In this document: in pieces, positions 46,662 to 55,628 of the stretch
Numbering within the stretch: position 1 is the first letter of the stretch
How the letters are laid out: each line of letters opens with the position of its first letter
Assembly (NCBI GenBank): GCA_945872365.1
Contig: CAMBZJ010000001.1
Coordinates: forward strand, 113,454-177,453
DNA from: Klebsiella pneumoniae
GTDB taxonomy: Bacteria; Desulfobacterota; Binatia; UBA12015
Length of the DNA: 64,000 nt
Direction of reading: 5' to 3'
Program-made: the position numbers and the translations under genes
The notes under the pieces: generated by a model
The model's input: only the letters and a program-made list of their open reading frames with translations
Told to the model about the DNA's origin: nothing
Database searches by the model: none

Positions 46662-48411
46662 GGTCGGCCCCGGGCGCACCCGGACGCGAGAGCACCGCGT
46701 CGATCGCCCGCGTCACCGCGGCGGGATCGACGTCCTCGACCCCGGCGCGCCAGGCGACGTGACCGTCGGGCCGCACGAGCAGTACCCGGTCCGCGGGTAG
46801 GAGTTCCTCGGGGAAGGACGCCGTGTCGACGAACTCCAGCCCGGGGGAGGCGAGCCCCTCGAGTCCCGGCAGCCGCGCACGCGATCCGAAGAGCGCGAAA
46901 CGCGCATAGTCGACGCGATCGAGCGTCGAGACGCGCTCCGCTGCGTCGGCGGACCAAGCGTGCGGCAGCCTCGCCCCCGGCCGGGTCGTCGGCACGTAGT
47001 CCCCGGCGCTCCGCCCGACGCGCTCCGGGGCCGCGCCGTCGGGGATGAGTGCGCCCTTCTCGTAGACGTACCCGATGTCGAGCCCGAGACGATCGAAGTG
47101 GTCGACCTGGTGGTCGATCGCGGTGGCCACCGCCGCGGCGCGCTTGCCCGGTCGCAGCGCGCGGCCGACGAACCATCGCGCAGGGGCGGCGATCGCGGCA
47201 GAGAGCCGGCGGCGCAGGTCGGGCGGGAGCCGCCGCACCGGCGCCGACGCCATGAGGCGGGCGAAGTCGTCGGCGCGGGCGGGGTCGAGGCCGAGCGCGC
47301 GAATCACCTCCCAGATCCGGTCGTAGTTCGCATGGCTCTCGGCGCAATTGCGCACTGCGACCGGGCGGCGCTCGCTCTCGTAGGTCGCGAGCAGCCCGGG
47401 CCCGGCCTCGCCCGCGTCGACCCGCGCGAGCTTCCAGCACAGGTTGTGCGCATCGGCGAGACCGGTGTTCATGCCGAGACCGCCGGTCGGCGGGAAGCGG
47501 TGCGCGGCGTCGCCGAGGAGCCACGCGCGGCCCGCGCCGTAGCTGCGGGCAACCTGCGCCGTCATGCGCCAAGTGCTGAGCGACTCGACCCGGAGTCCCG
47601 GCACGGGGAAGCCGAGCGCACCCTCGATCCGCGCCCGCATGACCTCCGGCGTGAAGTCCTCCGCCCGCTCCCACGGCGTGCGGATCGGAATCGCATAGAC
47701 CCAGCGCCGCTCGACGTGGTGGGCGACGAACACGCCCGCGAACTCCGGATCCAGGATCCAGAAGAGCTTCGCGCGGGTGCGCAATCGCGAGGCCAGGTCG
47801 CAGCGGAAGAACGCGTTCACGAACTGCTGGATCTCGGTCGGGCCGTCCATCTCGATCCCGAGCGCCTTGCGCACCGGGCTCCCCGCCCCGTCGCAGCCCA
47901 GGAGCCAGCGCGACTCGACGACGGACTCGCCGTCCGCCGCGATCGTGCTGCGCACGCCCTCGGAGCTCTGCTCCATCGAGACCCAGCGGTGGCCCTGGCG
48001 CAGGTCGACGAGCGGCGAGCGCCGCGCATGGCGGACGAGGATCTTCTCGAACTCGGACTGCGAGAGGTTCATGTACGGAAGGCGCTGCCGGAGGTGGCGC
48101 GCATACTTCTCCCGGCGTTGCGGGTCGGCTTCGAGGTCGATCCGGCCGAATTCCTCGTTGATGCGACGGCAGAACAGGATCCGCGCCGCGTCGTCCATCG
48201 GCGAGGCCTCGACCGCGAGTTCCTCCTCGTCGATCCCGACCTGGCCCAGGATCTCCAGCGATCGGGCGTTCAACTCATGGGCGCGCGGGTGCTCGTCGGT
48301 CGCCGCCTGCCGCTCGACGACGATCGAGCGCAGGCCGAGTCGTGCCAGCAGCAGCGCCGAGACGAGGCCGGTCGGCCCGGCCCCGACGATCAGGACGTCC
48401 GTGCGTGTCAT
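46651..48411 (-). CDS. FAD-dependent aromatic monooxygenase (PheA/TfdB-like)
   Basis: 586 residues. Seen: VLIVGAGPTGLVSALLLARLG (GxGxxG), LLGCDGAGSPVRKALGI (DG motif) and AWLLGDAAHRFPPTGGLGMNTGLADAHNLCWKLA (GD motif), the three FAD/NADPH signatures of class A flavoprotein hydroxylases, plus a C-terminal thioredoxin-like domain (about 480-580). Likely hydroxylates a phenolic or polyketide-like ring. The next gene on the strand is a small membrane protein. Confidence 0.92.
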   Translation of the reverse strand: MTRTDVLIVGAGPTGLVSALLLARLGLRSIVVERQAATDEHPRAHELNARSLEILGQVGIDEEELAVEASPMDDAARILFCRRINEEFGRIDLEADPQRREKYARHLRQRLPYMNLSQSEFEKILVRHARRSPLVDLRQGHRWVSMEQSSEGVRSTIAADGESVVESRWLLGCDGAGSPVRKALGIEMDGPTEIQQFVNAFFRCDLASRLRTRAKLFWILDPEFAGVFVAHHVERRWVYAIPIRTPWERAEDFTPEVMRARIEGALGFPVPGLRVESLSTWRMTAQVARSYGAGRAWLLGDAAHRFPPTGGLGMNTGLADAHNLCWKLARVDAGEAGPGLLATYESERRPVAVRNCAESHANYDRIWEVIRALGLDPARADDFARLMASAPVRRLPPDLRRRLSAAIAAPARWFVGRALRPGKRAAAVATAIDHQVDHFDRLGLDIGYVYEKGALIPDGAAPERVGRSAGDYVPTTRPGARLPHAWSADAAERVSTLDRVDYARFALFGSRARLPGLEGLASPGLEFVDTASFPEELLPADRVLLVRPDGHVAWRAGVEDVDPAAVTRAIDAVLSRPGAPGADPTS

Positions 48412-48434
48412 CGCCTCGCTCCGACGGGTATCGG

Positions 48435-48902
48435 TCAACGCCGCGCGGCGAGCACCTGCGGGCGCACGCGGGTGTGCAGGTACAACAGCGTGAAGAGCCA
48501 GATCGTGCTCAGGATCCCGAAGGCGAACACGTTCTCGTCGATGCCGAGGATGTGGGCGTGGATCCCGGGCACCACGATCAACCCCCCGTAGACGCTCGTC
48601 GACACGGCCGCGAGCCAGAAACCGAGGAAGTTCGCCGCGAGCCAGAGGCAGGAGACGTAAAGGTGGATCAGGCGCGGCGGGCGCACGACCCAGATCAGGT
48701 AGAGGTTCGCCAGGCCGGAGAAGAGGAAGAACCCGAGCAGCCACATCATGTGCACGCGGGCATGGCCCACCCAGTCGGGGTTGAAGAGGTGGGACGCGGA
48801 GTAGTCGCGGCCCCAGGGACCGAAGAACTCCATGACGCAGAGGGTGAGCAGCGCGCGCACCAGATTGAGCCCCTTCACCGACTCGTCGATCGGTTCGTAC
48901 AT
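48435..48902 (-). CDS. Small integral membrane protein of unknown function
   Basis: 155 residues with about four hydrophobic segments (FFLFSGLANLYLIWVV, LYVSCLWLAANFLGFWLA, TSVYGGLIVVPGIHAHIL, AFGILSTIWLFTLLYLHT). No family motif recognised. The start follows a GAGGGAGGAAG ribosome site. It lies 23 bases upstream of the FAD monooxygenase gene on the same strand and may be co-transcribed with it. Confidence 0.75.
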   Translation of the reverse strand: MYEPIDESVKGLNLVRALLTLCVMEFFGPWGRDYSASHLFNPDWVGHARVHMMWLLGFFLFSGLANLYLIWVVRPPRLIHLYVSCLWLAANFLGFWLAAVSTSVYGGLIVVPGIHAHILGIDENVFAFGILSTIWLFTLLYLHTRVRPQVLAARR

Positions 48903-49262
48903 CCCCTGCTTCCTCCCTCGTCTTCTTCGCCGGTTCCGGCACCCCGGATGTCGCGAAGGGCTACATGAGCCCCGACCGGCGCACAACGAGCGCGCCGAGC
49001 ACGACAAGGCGGAGGTCGCCGGCGCTTGCGATTCGCGACCGATCGGTCCACAACCGAGCGGTGGCCCGTCCGCCGGAATTCGACTGCGTCGCCGCCCGCG
49101 ACCGGGTCCTGCGGGCCGTGCATCGCGCTGCGCGGCTGCATTCTCGGCGCGGCCCATGCCGCTGAACCGCGACCGGCGCGTGGCGAGCCACCCGCCGCGG
49201 CCGTCGCAGCGGACACTCGAACCCGTCGACACGGCCTTTCGCCCGACCAGGAGCGCACTCGC
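48903..49262. other. Divergent intergenic region with a palindrome
   Basis: About 360 bases between the membrane-protein gene and the dehalogenase gene. It holds one perfect 12-bp palindrome (see 49037-49048) and a good ribosome site near 49250 for the dehalogenase. No gene is supported. Confidence 0.5.
49037..49048. promoter_or_regulatory. Perfect palindrome GACCGATCGGTC, possible TetR-type operator
   Basis: The 12-base perfect palindrome resembles the symmetric sites bound by TetR-family regulators (GACC-N4-GGTC spacing). It lies about 215 bases before the dehalogenase start and about 135 bases before the divergent membrane-protein start, so it could control either. No regulator gene is seen in the window. 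Confidence 0.35.
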
Positions 49263-50147
49263 ATGAGCCACGGATCCGCCTTGCCCGAGAAGAAGTTCTG
49301 CAACGTGAACGGCCGTCGCCTGGCCTACGTCGAGGTGGGTTCGGGCGCGCCGATCGTGCTGCTGCACGGCAACCCGACCTCGAGTTGGCTGTGGCGCGAC
49401 GTGATTCCGCCGCTGGCCGGACTCGGGCGGGTCATCGCCCCCGACCTGATCGGCCACGGCGATTCCGAAAAGCTTCCCGCCTCCGACGGACCGGACCGCT
49501 ACGGCTTCGAGGTCGCCTACGGCTACCTCGACGGGCTGCTCGCCGCGCTCGGCGCCGATCGGCGCGTGACGCTCGTGCTGCACGACTGGGGCAGCGCGCT
49601 CGGCTTCCACTGGGCGCGCCTCCACCCCGGGCAGGTGCGCGGCATCGCCTACATGGAAGGCATCGTCATGCCGTTGCCGTCCTGGGACGATTGGCCGGAG
49701 AAGGCGCGCGGGATCTTCCAGGGCTTCCGCTCGCCCAAGGGCGAGAACCTGATCCTCGATCGCAACATGTTCATCGAGGGCGTCCTGCCGAGTTCCGTCC
49801 TGCGCAAGCTGTCGGACGAGGAGATGGACCGCTACCGCGCACCCTTTCTCGCTCGCGAAGACCGCCAGACGATGCTCAACTGGCCGCGACAGATCCCGAT
49901 CGCCGGCGAACCCGCGAACGTCGTGGCGATCGTCGGGGCCTACGCGGACTGGCTCGCCCGGAGCCCGGTTCCCAAGCTCTTCGTCAACGCGGAGCCCGGG
50001 TCGATCCTGGTCGGTGCGCAACGCGAGTTCTGCCGCACCTGGCCGAACCAGGCCGAGGTCACCGTGCGCGGCCTCCACTTCGTCCAGGAGGACTCCGGCG
50101 CCGAGATCGGCCGCGCCGTCGCCGACTGGCTTTCCCGGATCGACTGA
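49263..50147 (+). CDS. Haloalkane dehalogenase, LinB-like (subfamily II)
   Basis: 294-residue alpha/beta hydrolase that would cut carbon-halogen bonds. Seen: HGNPTSSWLWR (halide-binding Asn37), the nucleophile elbow LHDWGSALG (Asp108, Trp109), YMEGIVMP (Glu132) and RGLHFVQED (His272). These positions coincide with the Asp108/Glu132/His272 triad reported for LinB. Substrate range unknown; such enzymes also occur in bacteria with no known haloalkane diet. AGGAGC ribosome site. A DUF1330 gene follows 11 bases downstream. Confidence 0.93.
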   Translation: MSHGSALPEKKFCNVNGRRLAYVEVGSGAPIVLLHGNPTSSWLWRDVIPPLAGLGRVIAPDLIGHGDSEKLPASDGPDRYGFEVAYGYLDGLLAALGADRRVTLVLHDWGSALGFHWARLHPGQVRGIAYMEGIVMPLPSWDDWPEKARGIFQGFRSPKGENLILDRNMFIEGVLPSSVLRKLSDEEMDRYRAPFLAREDRQTMLNWPRQIPIAGEPANVVAIVGAYADWLARSPVPKLFVNAEPGSILVGAQREFCRTWPNQAEVTVRGLHFVQEDSGAEIGRAVADWLSRID

Positions 50148-50158
50148 AGGAGATCGCG

Positions 50159-50473
50159 ATGCCCGACGTTCCCGTCTACATGATCGCCAACCTCGTGGTG
50201 CAGGATCCCGCCGGCTACCGCGCCTACGAGAAGGGCTTCTTTCCGCTGCTCAAGCGCCACGGCGGCGAGTTCGTCACCTTCGACGACGCCCCGCACACCT
50301 TCGAGGGCGTGGCCCCGCGCCCGGGGCGGGTGATCATGTTCCGGTTCCCGTCCGAGGAGCACGCCCGGACCTGGTACGCCGACCCGGAGTACCAGGCGCT
50401 CTCGGAGCACCGGCGCGCCAGCACGCGGCTCGAATTCCTCACCCTGGTGCACGGGATGCCTGCGCGCACCTGA
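50159..50473 (+). CDS. DUF1330 domain protein
   Basis: 104-residue dimeric alpha-beta barrel of the DUF1330 family. Seen: MIANLVVQDPAGYRAYEKGF, VIMFRFPSEEHARTWYADPEYQAL and STRLEFLTLVHG, the family order. No known catalytic role; often found near oxidoreductases. A strong GAAGGAGATC ribosome site follows the dehalogenase gene directly, so the two form an operon. Confidence 0.9.
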   Translation: MPDVPVYMIANLVVQDPAGYRAYEKGFFPLLKRHGGEFVTFDDAPHTFEGVAPRPGRVIMFRFPSEEHARTWYADPEYQALSEHRRASTRLEFLTLVHGMPART

Positions 50474-50506
50474 AGACCACGGACGGGCCCGCCCGAGACG
50501 TCCGCC

Positions 50507-52018
50507 ATGAGCCGTCGCCCCCGTCCTGCGCGACCCCCGTCCCGCGCGCATGCCGTGTTCGCGGCAGCACTCGCCGTCTTCGCGTACGCGCTCTGGCTGC
50601 GTGTCGCCGGGGTCGCGCACGACTTCTGGCTCATGCAGGACCAGGTCGGCGACTGGGACACCGTGCAGGGGTCGTTCGGGTCGTTGCCGCTCACCGGACC
50701 GGCCAAGACCGGCGGCGGGACGCACCTCGGGCCCGCCTATTACTGGTGGCTCTGGCTCGTGCGCCGTGCACTCGCACCTTGGACCGGCGCGCTGCCGCAC
50801 GCGATGGGCATCGCCGGGAGCCTGCTCGACGCGGCCTCGTTCGCCCTGCTCGTGCCGGCGATCGCGAGCCTCGGCGTCCCGCTCGTCGGCGCGACCGCGT
50901 CCGTGCTGCTCGCCGCAACCGTGCCCTACGAAGCGGCGCTCGCACGCGCGGGCTGGAACCCATGCTTCTCTCTCGGGTGCCTGAACCTGGCCCTCGGACT
51001 GCTCGTCCTGTGGCGACGCCGGATCGATTTGCGGCACGCCGTGCTCGTCGCCGCACTCGCCTGGGCGGCGGTCGGGAGCCACCTCTCGGCGATCGTCGTC
51101 GCGGGCCCGATCCTGCTCGGCCTCGTCGTCGCGGCCGGTTCGCTGCGCGGCCGGCGCGCCGCCGTCACGACCGCCGCCGGCGTGCTCGCCGTGGTCGCGA
51201 CGCTGCAGGTGCCGTGGTTTCTCGCGCAGTGCGGCTTCGGGGCGCGGGCTTGGTCGCCCGGCGAAGCCCGAACCGCCGCGCAGGACACGACCGGGGTCGC
51301 CGACCCCGGCCGCCGGCAGGGCGAACCGGCCGCCCCGGTCGCCGGAGAGCCGGTGCTCGACGACGCCCCGACCGCCGTCACGCGGACCGTCGACTCGGTC
51401 GCCGCCGATCCGCGACGGCTGTTCTCGCCGCGCGGGATCGCGTTCGTCGCGACCGAGGCGCCGGCCCTCCTGCTGCGTTCGCTCTGGCTGCCGACCTGGG
51501 CCTCGACCTCGATCTTCGCGGCCACGGTCGCCCTGGCCTGCGCCGGACTCGTACGTGGTCGCGTCGATCCCCTCGTCGCCGGACTGGCGCTACTCCCGCT
51601 CGGCGGTGCGGCCCTCGCCTACGGCGCCTTCGCTGGCGCCCTGCCCGGCTACTTCCTCGTGCCGCTGCTCGGCACGATGGGGCTCGTCGTCGCACTCGCG
51701 GTCGGGTCGCTCCCGGCGCGGGCCGCGCGAGTCGGCTCGTGGGTGCTGCTCGCGATCGCGCTCGTCGGGCAACCGCACCGCATCGAGGACCGCCGCTGGG
51801 AGCATTCCTATCGCTGGTACGGGACCGCCGTCCGCGGCGCGCGTGAAATCGTCGCGCGCGGGATCGCGGTGCGGCGCGCCGACGGCCCGGTGGAGGACAG
51901 GCTGCCCACCTCGACGACGGCCCTCGTACGCTGGCTCGGCGGCCGGATCGACCCGGCGTCGACCATTGTCGCTCGCATCGCTCGCGACGGCTCGGTCACG
52001 TTCGGCGAGGAACCCTGA
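50507..52018 (+). CDS. Polytopic membrane protein, possible GT-C glycosyltransferase
   Basis: 503 residues with about ten hydrophobic segments. Seen: an acidic motif MQDQVGDWDTVQGSFG after the first segment and GPAYYWWLWLVRRAL, which place it near PMT/Dpm-dependent GT-C enzymes, but the classical DE/DD motif is not clear. A periplasmic Pro/Gly-rich loop (about 245-300). Function not proven. It starts 34 bases after the DUF1330 gene and ends seven bases before the convergent SDR gene. Confidence 0.75.
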   Translation: MSRRPRPARPPSRAHAVFAAALAVFAYALWLRVAGVAHDFWLMQDQVGDWDTVQGSFGSLPLTGPAKTGGGTHLGPAYYWWLWLVRRALAPWTGALPHAMGIAGSLLDAASFALLVPAIASLGVPLVGATASVLLAATVPYEAALARAGWNPCFSLGCLNLALGLLVLWRRRIDLRHAVLVAALAWAAVGSHLSAIVVAGPILLGLVVAAGSLRGRRAAVTTAAGVLAVVATLQVPWFLAQCGFGARAWSPGEARTAAQDTTGVADPGRRQGEPAAPVAGEPVLDDAPTAVTRTVDSVAADPRRLFSPRGIAFVATEAPALLLRSLWLPTWASTSIFAATVALACAGLVRGRVDPLVAGLALLPLGGAALAYGAFAGALPGYFLVPLLGTMGLVVALAVGSLPARAARVGSWVLLAIALVGQPHRIEDRRWEHSYRWYGTAVRGAREIVARGIAVRRADGPVEDRLPTSTTALVRWLGGRIDPASTIVARIARDGSVTFGEEP

Positions 52019-52024
52019 GTCGGC

Positions 52025-52846
52025 TCACTCCCACCAGTTCAGGGCCGCACGCATCGCCGCCTCGAACTGCTCGAAGCTGCCCTGCGCGCGGACGGCGGCG
52101 ATCGCTTGCGCGTCCGCGCCGACGATCGTGCGCAGCGGCGTCGCCGGATCGGTAGCGGCGGCGACGATCGCGTCGGCGACGCTTTGCGGATCGGGCTTCA
52201 CCCCGCCGGGATCGAGCGCGCCGAGCCCTTCGCGGAAGCGCATCGCGCGATCGAAATAGGCCGACTTCTCCCAGCCGGCCGGCGTGAGGACGTTGCCGTG
52301 GAACTCGGTCTCGAAGCGACCGGGTTCGATGAGTGCGAAGCGCAGGCCGAAGCCGCTCATCTCGTAGTGCAGCGCCTCGGTCATCGCCTCGAGGGCGTGC
52401 TTGGAGGCCGCGTAGGCCCCGCCGTAGGGTACGGCGACCAAGCCGGCGATGCTCGACACGTTCACGACGACGCCCGAGCCGCGCTCCCGCCATGCGGGCA
52501 GCACCCGGCGCAACACCCGCATGGGGCCGCGTACGTTCGTGTCGAGCTGGCAGTCGAGCAGCGCGTCGTCGACGAGTTCCATCGCCGACTGCACCTCGAA
52601 GCCCGCGTTATTCACGACGACGTCGAGTTCGAGCGGATCGGGGATCGCCTCGGCGACCGAGGCCGCATCGGTCACGTCGAGGCGCCGGATCTCGACCGGG
52701 AGCCTCTCCTGCGCCGCCGCGGAGCGCAGCGCCCCGGCCTTGTCGAGATTGCGCATCGTCGCGACGACCGGGTGGCCCGAGCGCGCGAACGAGAGCGCCG
52801 CGAGCAGGCCGAAGCCGCTGTTCGAACCCGTGATGAGGATCTTCAT
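52025..52846 (-). CDS. Short-chain dehydrogenase/reductase
   Basis: 273-residue classical SDR. Seen: the cofactor motif ILITGSNSGFGLLAALSFA, VVNNAGFE, the catalytic Ser in VSSIAGLVAVPYGGAY and YAASK with the Tyr and Lys. NAD(P)-linked oxidation or reduction of an alcohol/ketone. GGGAGG ribosome site. No close operon partner on the same strand. Confidence 0.92.
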   Translation of the reverse strand: MKILITGSNSGFGLLAALSFARSGHPVVATMRNLDKAGALRSAAAQERLPVEIRRLDVTDAASVAEAIPDPLELDVVVNNAGFEVQSAMELVDDALLDCQLDTNVRGPMRVLRRVLPAWRERGSGVVVNVSSIAGLVAVPYGGAYAASKHALEAMTEALHYEMSGFGLRFALIEPGRFETEFHGNVLTPAGWEKSAYFDRAMRFREGLGALDPGGVKPDPQSVADAIVAAATDPATPLRTIVGADAQAIAAVRAQGSFEQFEAAMRAALNWWE

Positions 52847-52950
52847 GGTCTCGCCTCCCAGCGCCGGTGGCTAGCGGACGAGGCCGATTCGGGCGAGCCG
52901 GCCCCCGTGCGGCGCTCGACAGGCCCGCGGCGCTCTGCCATCGCAGCCCG

Positions 52951-53385
52951 ATGCCCAACCCGACGTACGTTCTCGTCGCCCTCGCCGGCGGACTCGCGAT
53001 CACGCTCCAGGCCCACTTCATGGGAATCGTGGACATGGCGCTCGGCACGAAGACGAGCGTCACGTTCACCTATGCGAGCGGCGGCCTCGCCGCGATCCTG
53101 CTGGCACTCGCGACCGGGGGGCTCGACTTGCGCGGCGCCCGCTCGCTTCCGTGGTGGGTCTTCACGAACGGACTCCTCGGCCTTGGCATCGTCGGCGCGA
53201 TCGGGTTCGTCGTGCCGCGCATGGGGGCCGGCCGCGGCCTCACCCTGATCTTGGTCTCGCAGTTCCTGCTCGCGGCCCTCATCGACCACTTCGGCCTCAT
53301 GGGCGCGGTCGAGCGACCTCTCGACGCGGTGCGGATCGCGGGCTTCGTGCTGATGCTCGCCGGGGCGGCGATCGCCGTACGCTGA
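52951..53385 (+). CDS. DMT-superfamily transporter-like protein (YdcZ/DUF606 type)
   Basis: 144 residues, about five short transmembrane helices. Seen: a small hydrophobic protein with ITLQAHFMGIVDMALGTKTSVTF at the N-terminal third and GLTLILVSQFLLAALIDHFGLMG in the last third, matching the half-length DMT family YdcZ, which acts as a dimer. Substrate unknown. A TCGACA sequence 35 bases upstream may be a -35 box. Confidence 0.8.
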   Translation: MPNPTYVLVALAGGLAITLQAHFMGIVDMALGTKTSVTFTYASGGLAAILLALATGGLDLRGARSLPWWVFTNGLLGLGIVGAIGFVVPRMGAGRGLTLILVSQFLLAALIDHFGLMGAVERPLDAVRIAGFVLMLAGAAIAVR

Positions 53386-53494
53386 GCGAGGGGGCTCGCG
53401 CCCCGAAGCCGTGCCGCGAGTTCGATCACGCGCTTGCCGGTGGCCGCCCGGGGGCATCCTTGAATTCCGCCACCGGATCCGCAAGGACAACGCC

Positions 53495-54265
53495 GTGCCG
53501 GAACTGGGAAAAACCCGGGTCGATTGGTCCGACGTGAGCCGGGCGCTGCGCGCGCTCCGCGAACTCGGCAAGGATCCCGACCGCACCGATCTCGTCGGCG
53601 AGTACATCTCGGCGCTGACCGGCCCCTCGGCGATCACGCTCTTTGAGAAGGTCTGGAGCGACCCGGTCGGACGCCGCCTCCTCGAGGAGAATCGCGACCT
53701 GCTCGCGACGCTCGACGACCGCGCCTACCTCTCGTCGCTGCCCGCGGGCTCGCTCGGCCGCGTGTACTTCGACTGGACGGCCGGGCGCGACTTCACCGCC
53801 GAGGGCCTCGCCGGCGCGATCCGACAGGTGACCCGCACGCTCGACGGCCCCGGGGCGACCTTCGCGGCGCGCATCGTCGACATGCACGATCTCTGGCACG
53901 TGCTGAACGGCTGGGATTCCGACCTGCTCGGCGAGTTGCACCTGCTTGGCTACAGCTACGCGCAGCTCGGCGCCTACGCCTGGCTCGGGCTCGCGCTGCT
54001 GTTCAACCTGGTCCTCGTCACGTCGGGTCGATTCGACGGCGTCGGCTGCCTGCGGGAGTCGATCCGACGAGGTCGCCGCGCCGCCTGCCTGCCCGCCGTC
54101 GACTGGGAGGCGATGCTGCCGCTGCCGCTCGACGAGGTCCGGCAGCGGCTCCAGATCGCGGCCCCCGTGCCGTACCGCCGGCTGGGCTTCGAGGAGTTCG
54201 GCGCGATCCGCAAGTCGAGCCCGGTGTTCCGGGTGTTGCAGGCGATCCTGCCGGCCGGCACTTGA
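53495..54265 (+). CDS. Coq4 family protein
   Basis: 256 residues from a GTG start. Seen: the Coq4 signature MHDLWHVLNGWDSDLLGE (HDxxH-x11-E, a zinc/lipid-binding motif) near residue 130, and helical segments on both sides. Eukaryotic COQ4 organises the ubiquinone biosynthetic complex and helps remodel the ring; in bacteria the family is less studied. An AAGGA site lies just before the GTG, and a TTGAAT at -35. No other ubiquinone genes are here. Compare the second Coq4-like gene at 54444. Confidence 0.85.
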   Translation: MPELGKTRVDWSDVSRALRALRELGKDPDRTDLVGEYISALTGPSAITLFEKVWSDPVGRRLLEENRDLLATLDDRAYLSSLPAGSLGRVYFDWTAGRDFTAEGLAGAIRQVTRTLDGPGATFAARIVDMHDLWHVLNGWDSDLLGELHLLGYSYAQLGAYAWLGLALLFNLVLVTSGRFDGVGCLRESIRRGRRAACLPAVDWEAMLPLPLDEVRQRLQIAAPVPYRRLGFEEFGAIRKSSPVFRVLQAILPAGT

Positions 54266-54315
54266 CCCCGCCCTCCCCGGCGTCCCATCATCCTCGCCCG
54301 CGTGACTCCTCCCTT

Positions 54316-54425
54316 CAGGCGCATCCGCGACCGAGCCGGCTTCCTGCTGCTCGGCGCCCTGCTCGCCATCTACAACGTCTGCCAGCACCGCGGGCGGCAC
54401 CTTTCTCGAGGGCGAAAGCGGGAGT
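54316..54425 (+). pseudogene. Rieske [2Fe-2S] oxygenase remnant
   Basis: A short frame reads IRDRAGFLLLGALLAIYNVCQHRGRHL; the YNVCxHRG signature is the first half of the Rieske iron-sulfur site of ring-hydroxylating oxygenases. After it a frame shift gives LEGESG, again as expected, and then the gene is lost; the second CxxH half and the catalytic domain are missing. It ends against the convergent Coq4-like gene. A decayed ring-hydroxylase next to a P450 and the aldolase operon fits a former steroid or aromatic cluster. Confidence 0.5.
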
Positions 54426-54443
54426 TAGCGGCGGCGGCCAGCG

Positions 54444-55469
54444 TCAGGACGACCAGGAGACCCCTGGCCCGACGAGACCACCCGGGGGAATCCCGAGTTC
54501 CCGGCGGACCTCGTCGAGAGGCCGGCCGAGGAGCGGGAACCAATCCCACTGCGGGTCGCAGAGATCGACCGCGATGCGCGATCCGCGCTCGGCCGCATTC
54601 GCCGTGATCCGCGGATCGAGGTGGGTATGCACCGGCGGAAAGACGCCCATCTTCACGCCCTGGTGCCATTGCAGGAGGGCGACCGTGAGCCAGCAGATTC
54701 CCTGGGGCGAATTGAAGGCGTTCAAGACCGCCGTGTAGACCTCGCCCTGCGCGGAAGTTCCGTAGCCGACGAGGACATGGTGCGCGTCGTGCGGACCGAG
54801 GAACTCGGCGGGCAGCGGTACCCCGGGCTTGCCCGGCGCGTCGAAGCCCGCGTCGGCGTAGAACCGGCACATCTCCGCCCCGAGCGAACCCTCGGGCGCC
54901 TCTTCGAGCCGACGATGGAAGCGCTCGACGTACTCGGCGCGCGAAAGTTCGCCGAGCGCCCCTCGCCTCATCTGGTCGGCGATGGTCGCGTCGGCGATGC
55001 CGGTCCGCCCCGACAGCATCCGCCGGAAGACGTCGGCTTTGGCCGTCGAGGCGTTGTCGCCGGCGATCCTCTCGACGTCGGCGATGAGCGCATCGTCCAC
55101 GCCAAGGCCGAGGGCGATCCGTCGCGCCACCGCGACGCCCTGCGGATCCGGGTCGTACGCATAGAGCGCGGTCATCATCCCGGCATACACGGCCGCATCG
55201 CGGCTCTTCTCGTCGGGAAGCCACGGCCGCATGAGCGCGATTCCGGCTTCGGCATCCGGCCACGGCTCGCCCTCTCCGACCAGGTCCTTGAAATCGAGGC
55301 CCGACCCGAGCCCGAGACAACCAGCGCAGCCCGAGAGGGCGGCGAATCCCCGCACCAGATCCGCCTGCGGACCGGAGAACGGCCGCGCACCCGCTGCCGT
55401 CGCCACCATGCGCATGGCGGCGATACGCCCCCGTATCGCTGCCGGCTCGCCGAATACCGTCAATGCCAC
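54444..55469 (-). CDS. Coq4-like protein of unknown function
   Basis: 341 residues from a GTG start with a GGAAAGGCG ribosome site. Seen: PHDAHHVLVGYGTSAQGEVY near residue 220, which preserves the HDxxH and Glu of the Coq4 family, preceded by a helical N-terminal half with GCAGCLGLGSGLDFKDL and a tail PPVHTHLDPRITANAAERG. The family assignment beyond the motif is uncertain. It may act on isoprenoid or quinone-like lipids. It is convergent with the first Coq4 gene and the Rieske remnant, and divergent from the P450. Confidence 0.7.
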   Translation of the reverse strand: MALTVFGEPAAIRGRIAAMRMVATAAGARPFSGPQADLVRGFAALSGCAGCLGLGSGLDFKDLVGEGEPWPDAEAGIALMRPWLPDEKSRDAAVYAGMMTALYAYDPDPQGVAVARRIALGLGVDDALIADVERIAGDNASTAKADVFRRMLSGRTGIADATIADQMRRGALGELSRAEYVERFHRRLEEAPEGSLGAEMCRFYADAGFDAPGKPGVPLPAEFLGPHDAHHVLVGYGTSAQGEVYTAVLNAFNSPQGICWLTVALLQWHQGVKMGVFPPVHTHLDPRITANAAERGSRIAVDLCDPQWDWFPLLGRPLDEVRRELGIPPGGLVGPGVSWSS

Positions 55470-55628
55470 TCGTTTCGCCTTTCCGACCGCCGACGGCCTC
55501 GTCGATCCGTCGCACCGTCCTACCACCCGGCCACGAGTGGTGGAAGATGACGTGGAATGTCGAACCACTTTCCAGTTTAGGGCAGACTGGCGGGGCCCCC
55601 CGTCTTTCGCCGCAAGGAGCCCCACCCC

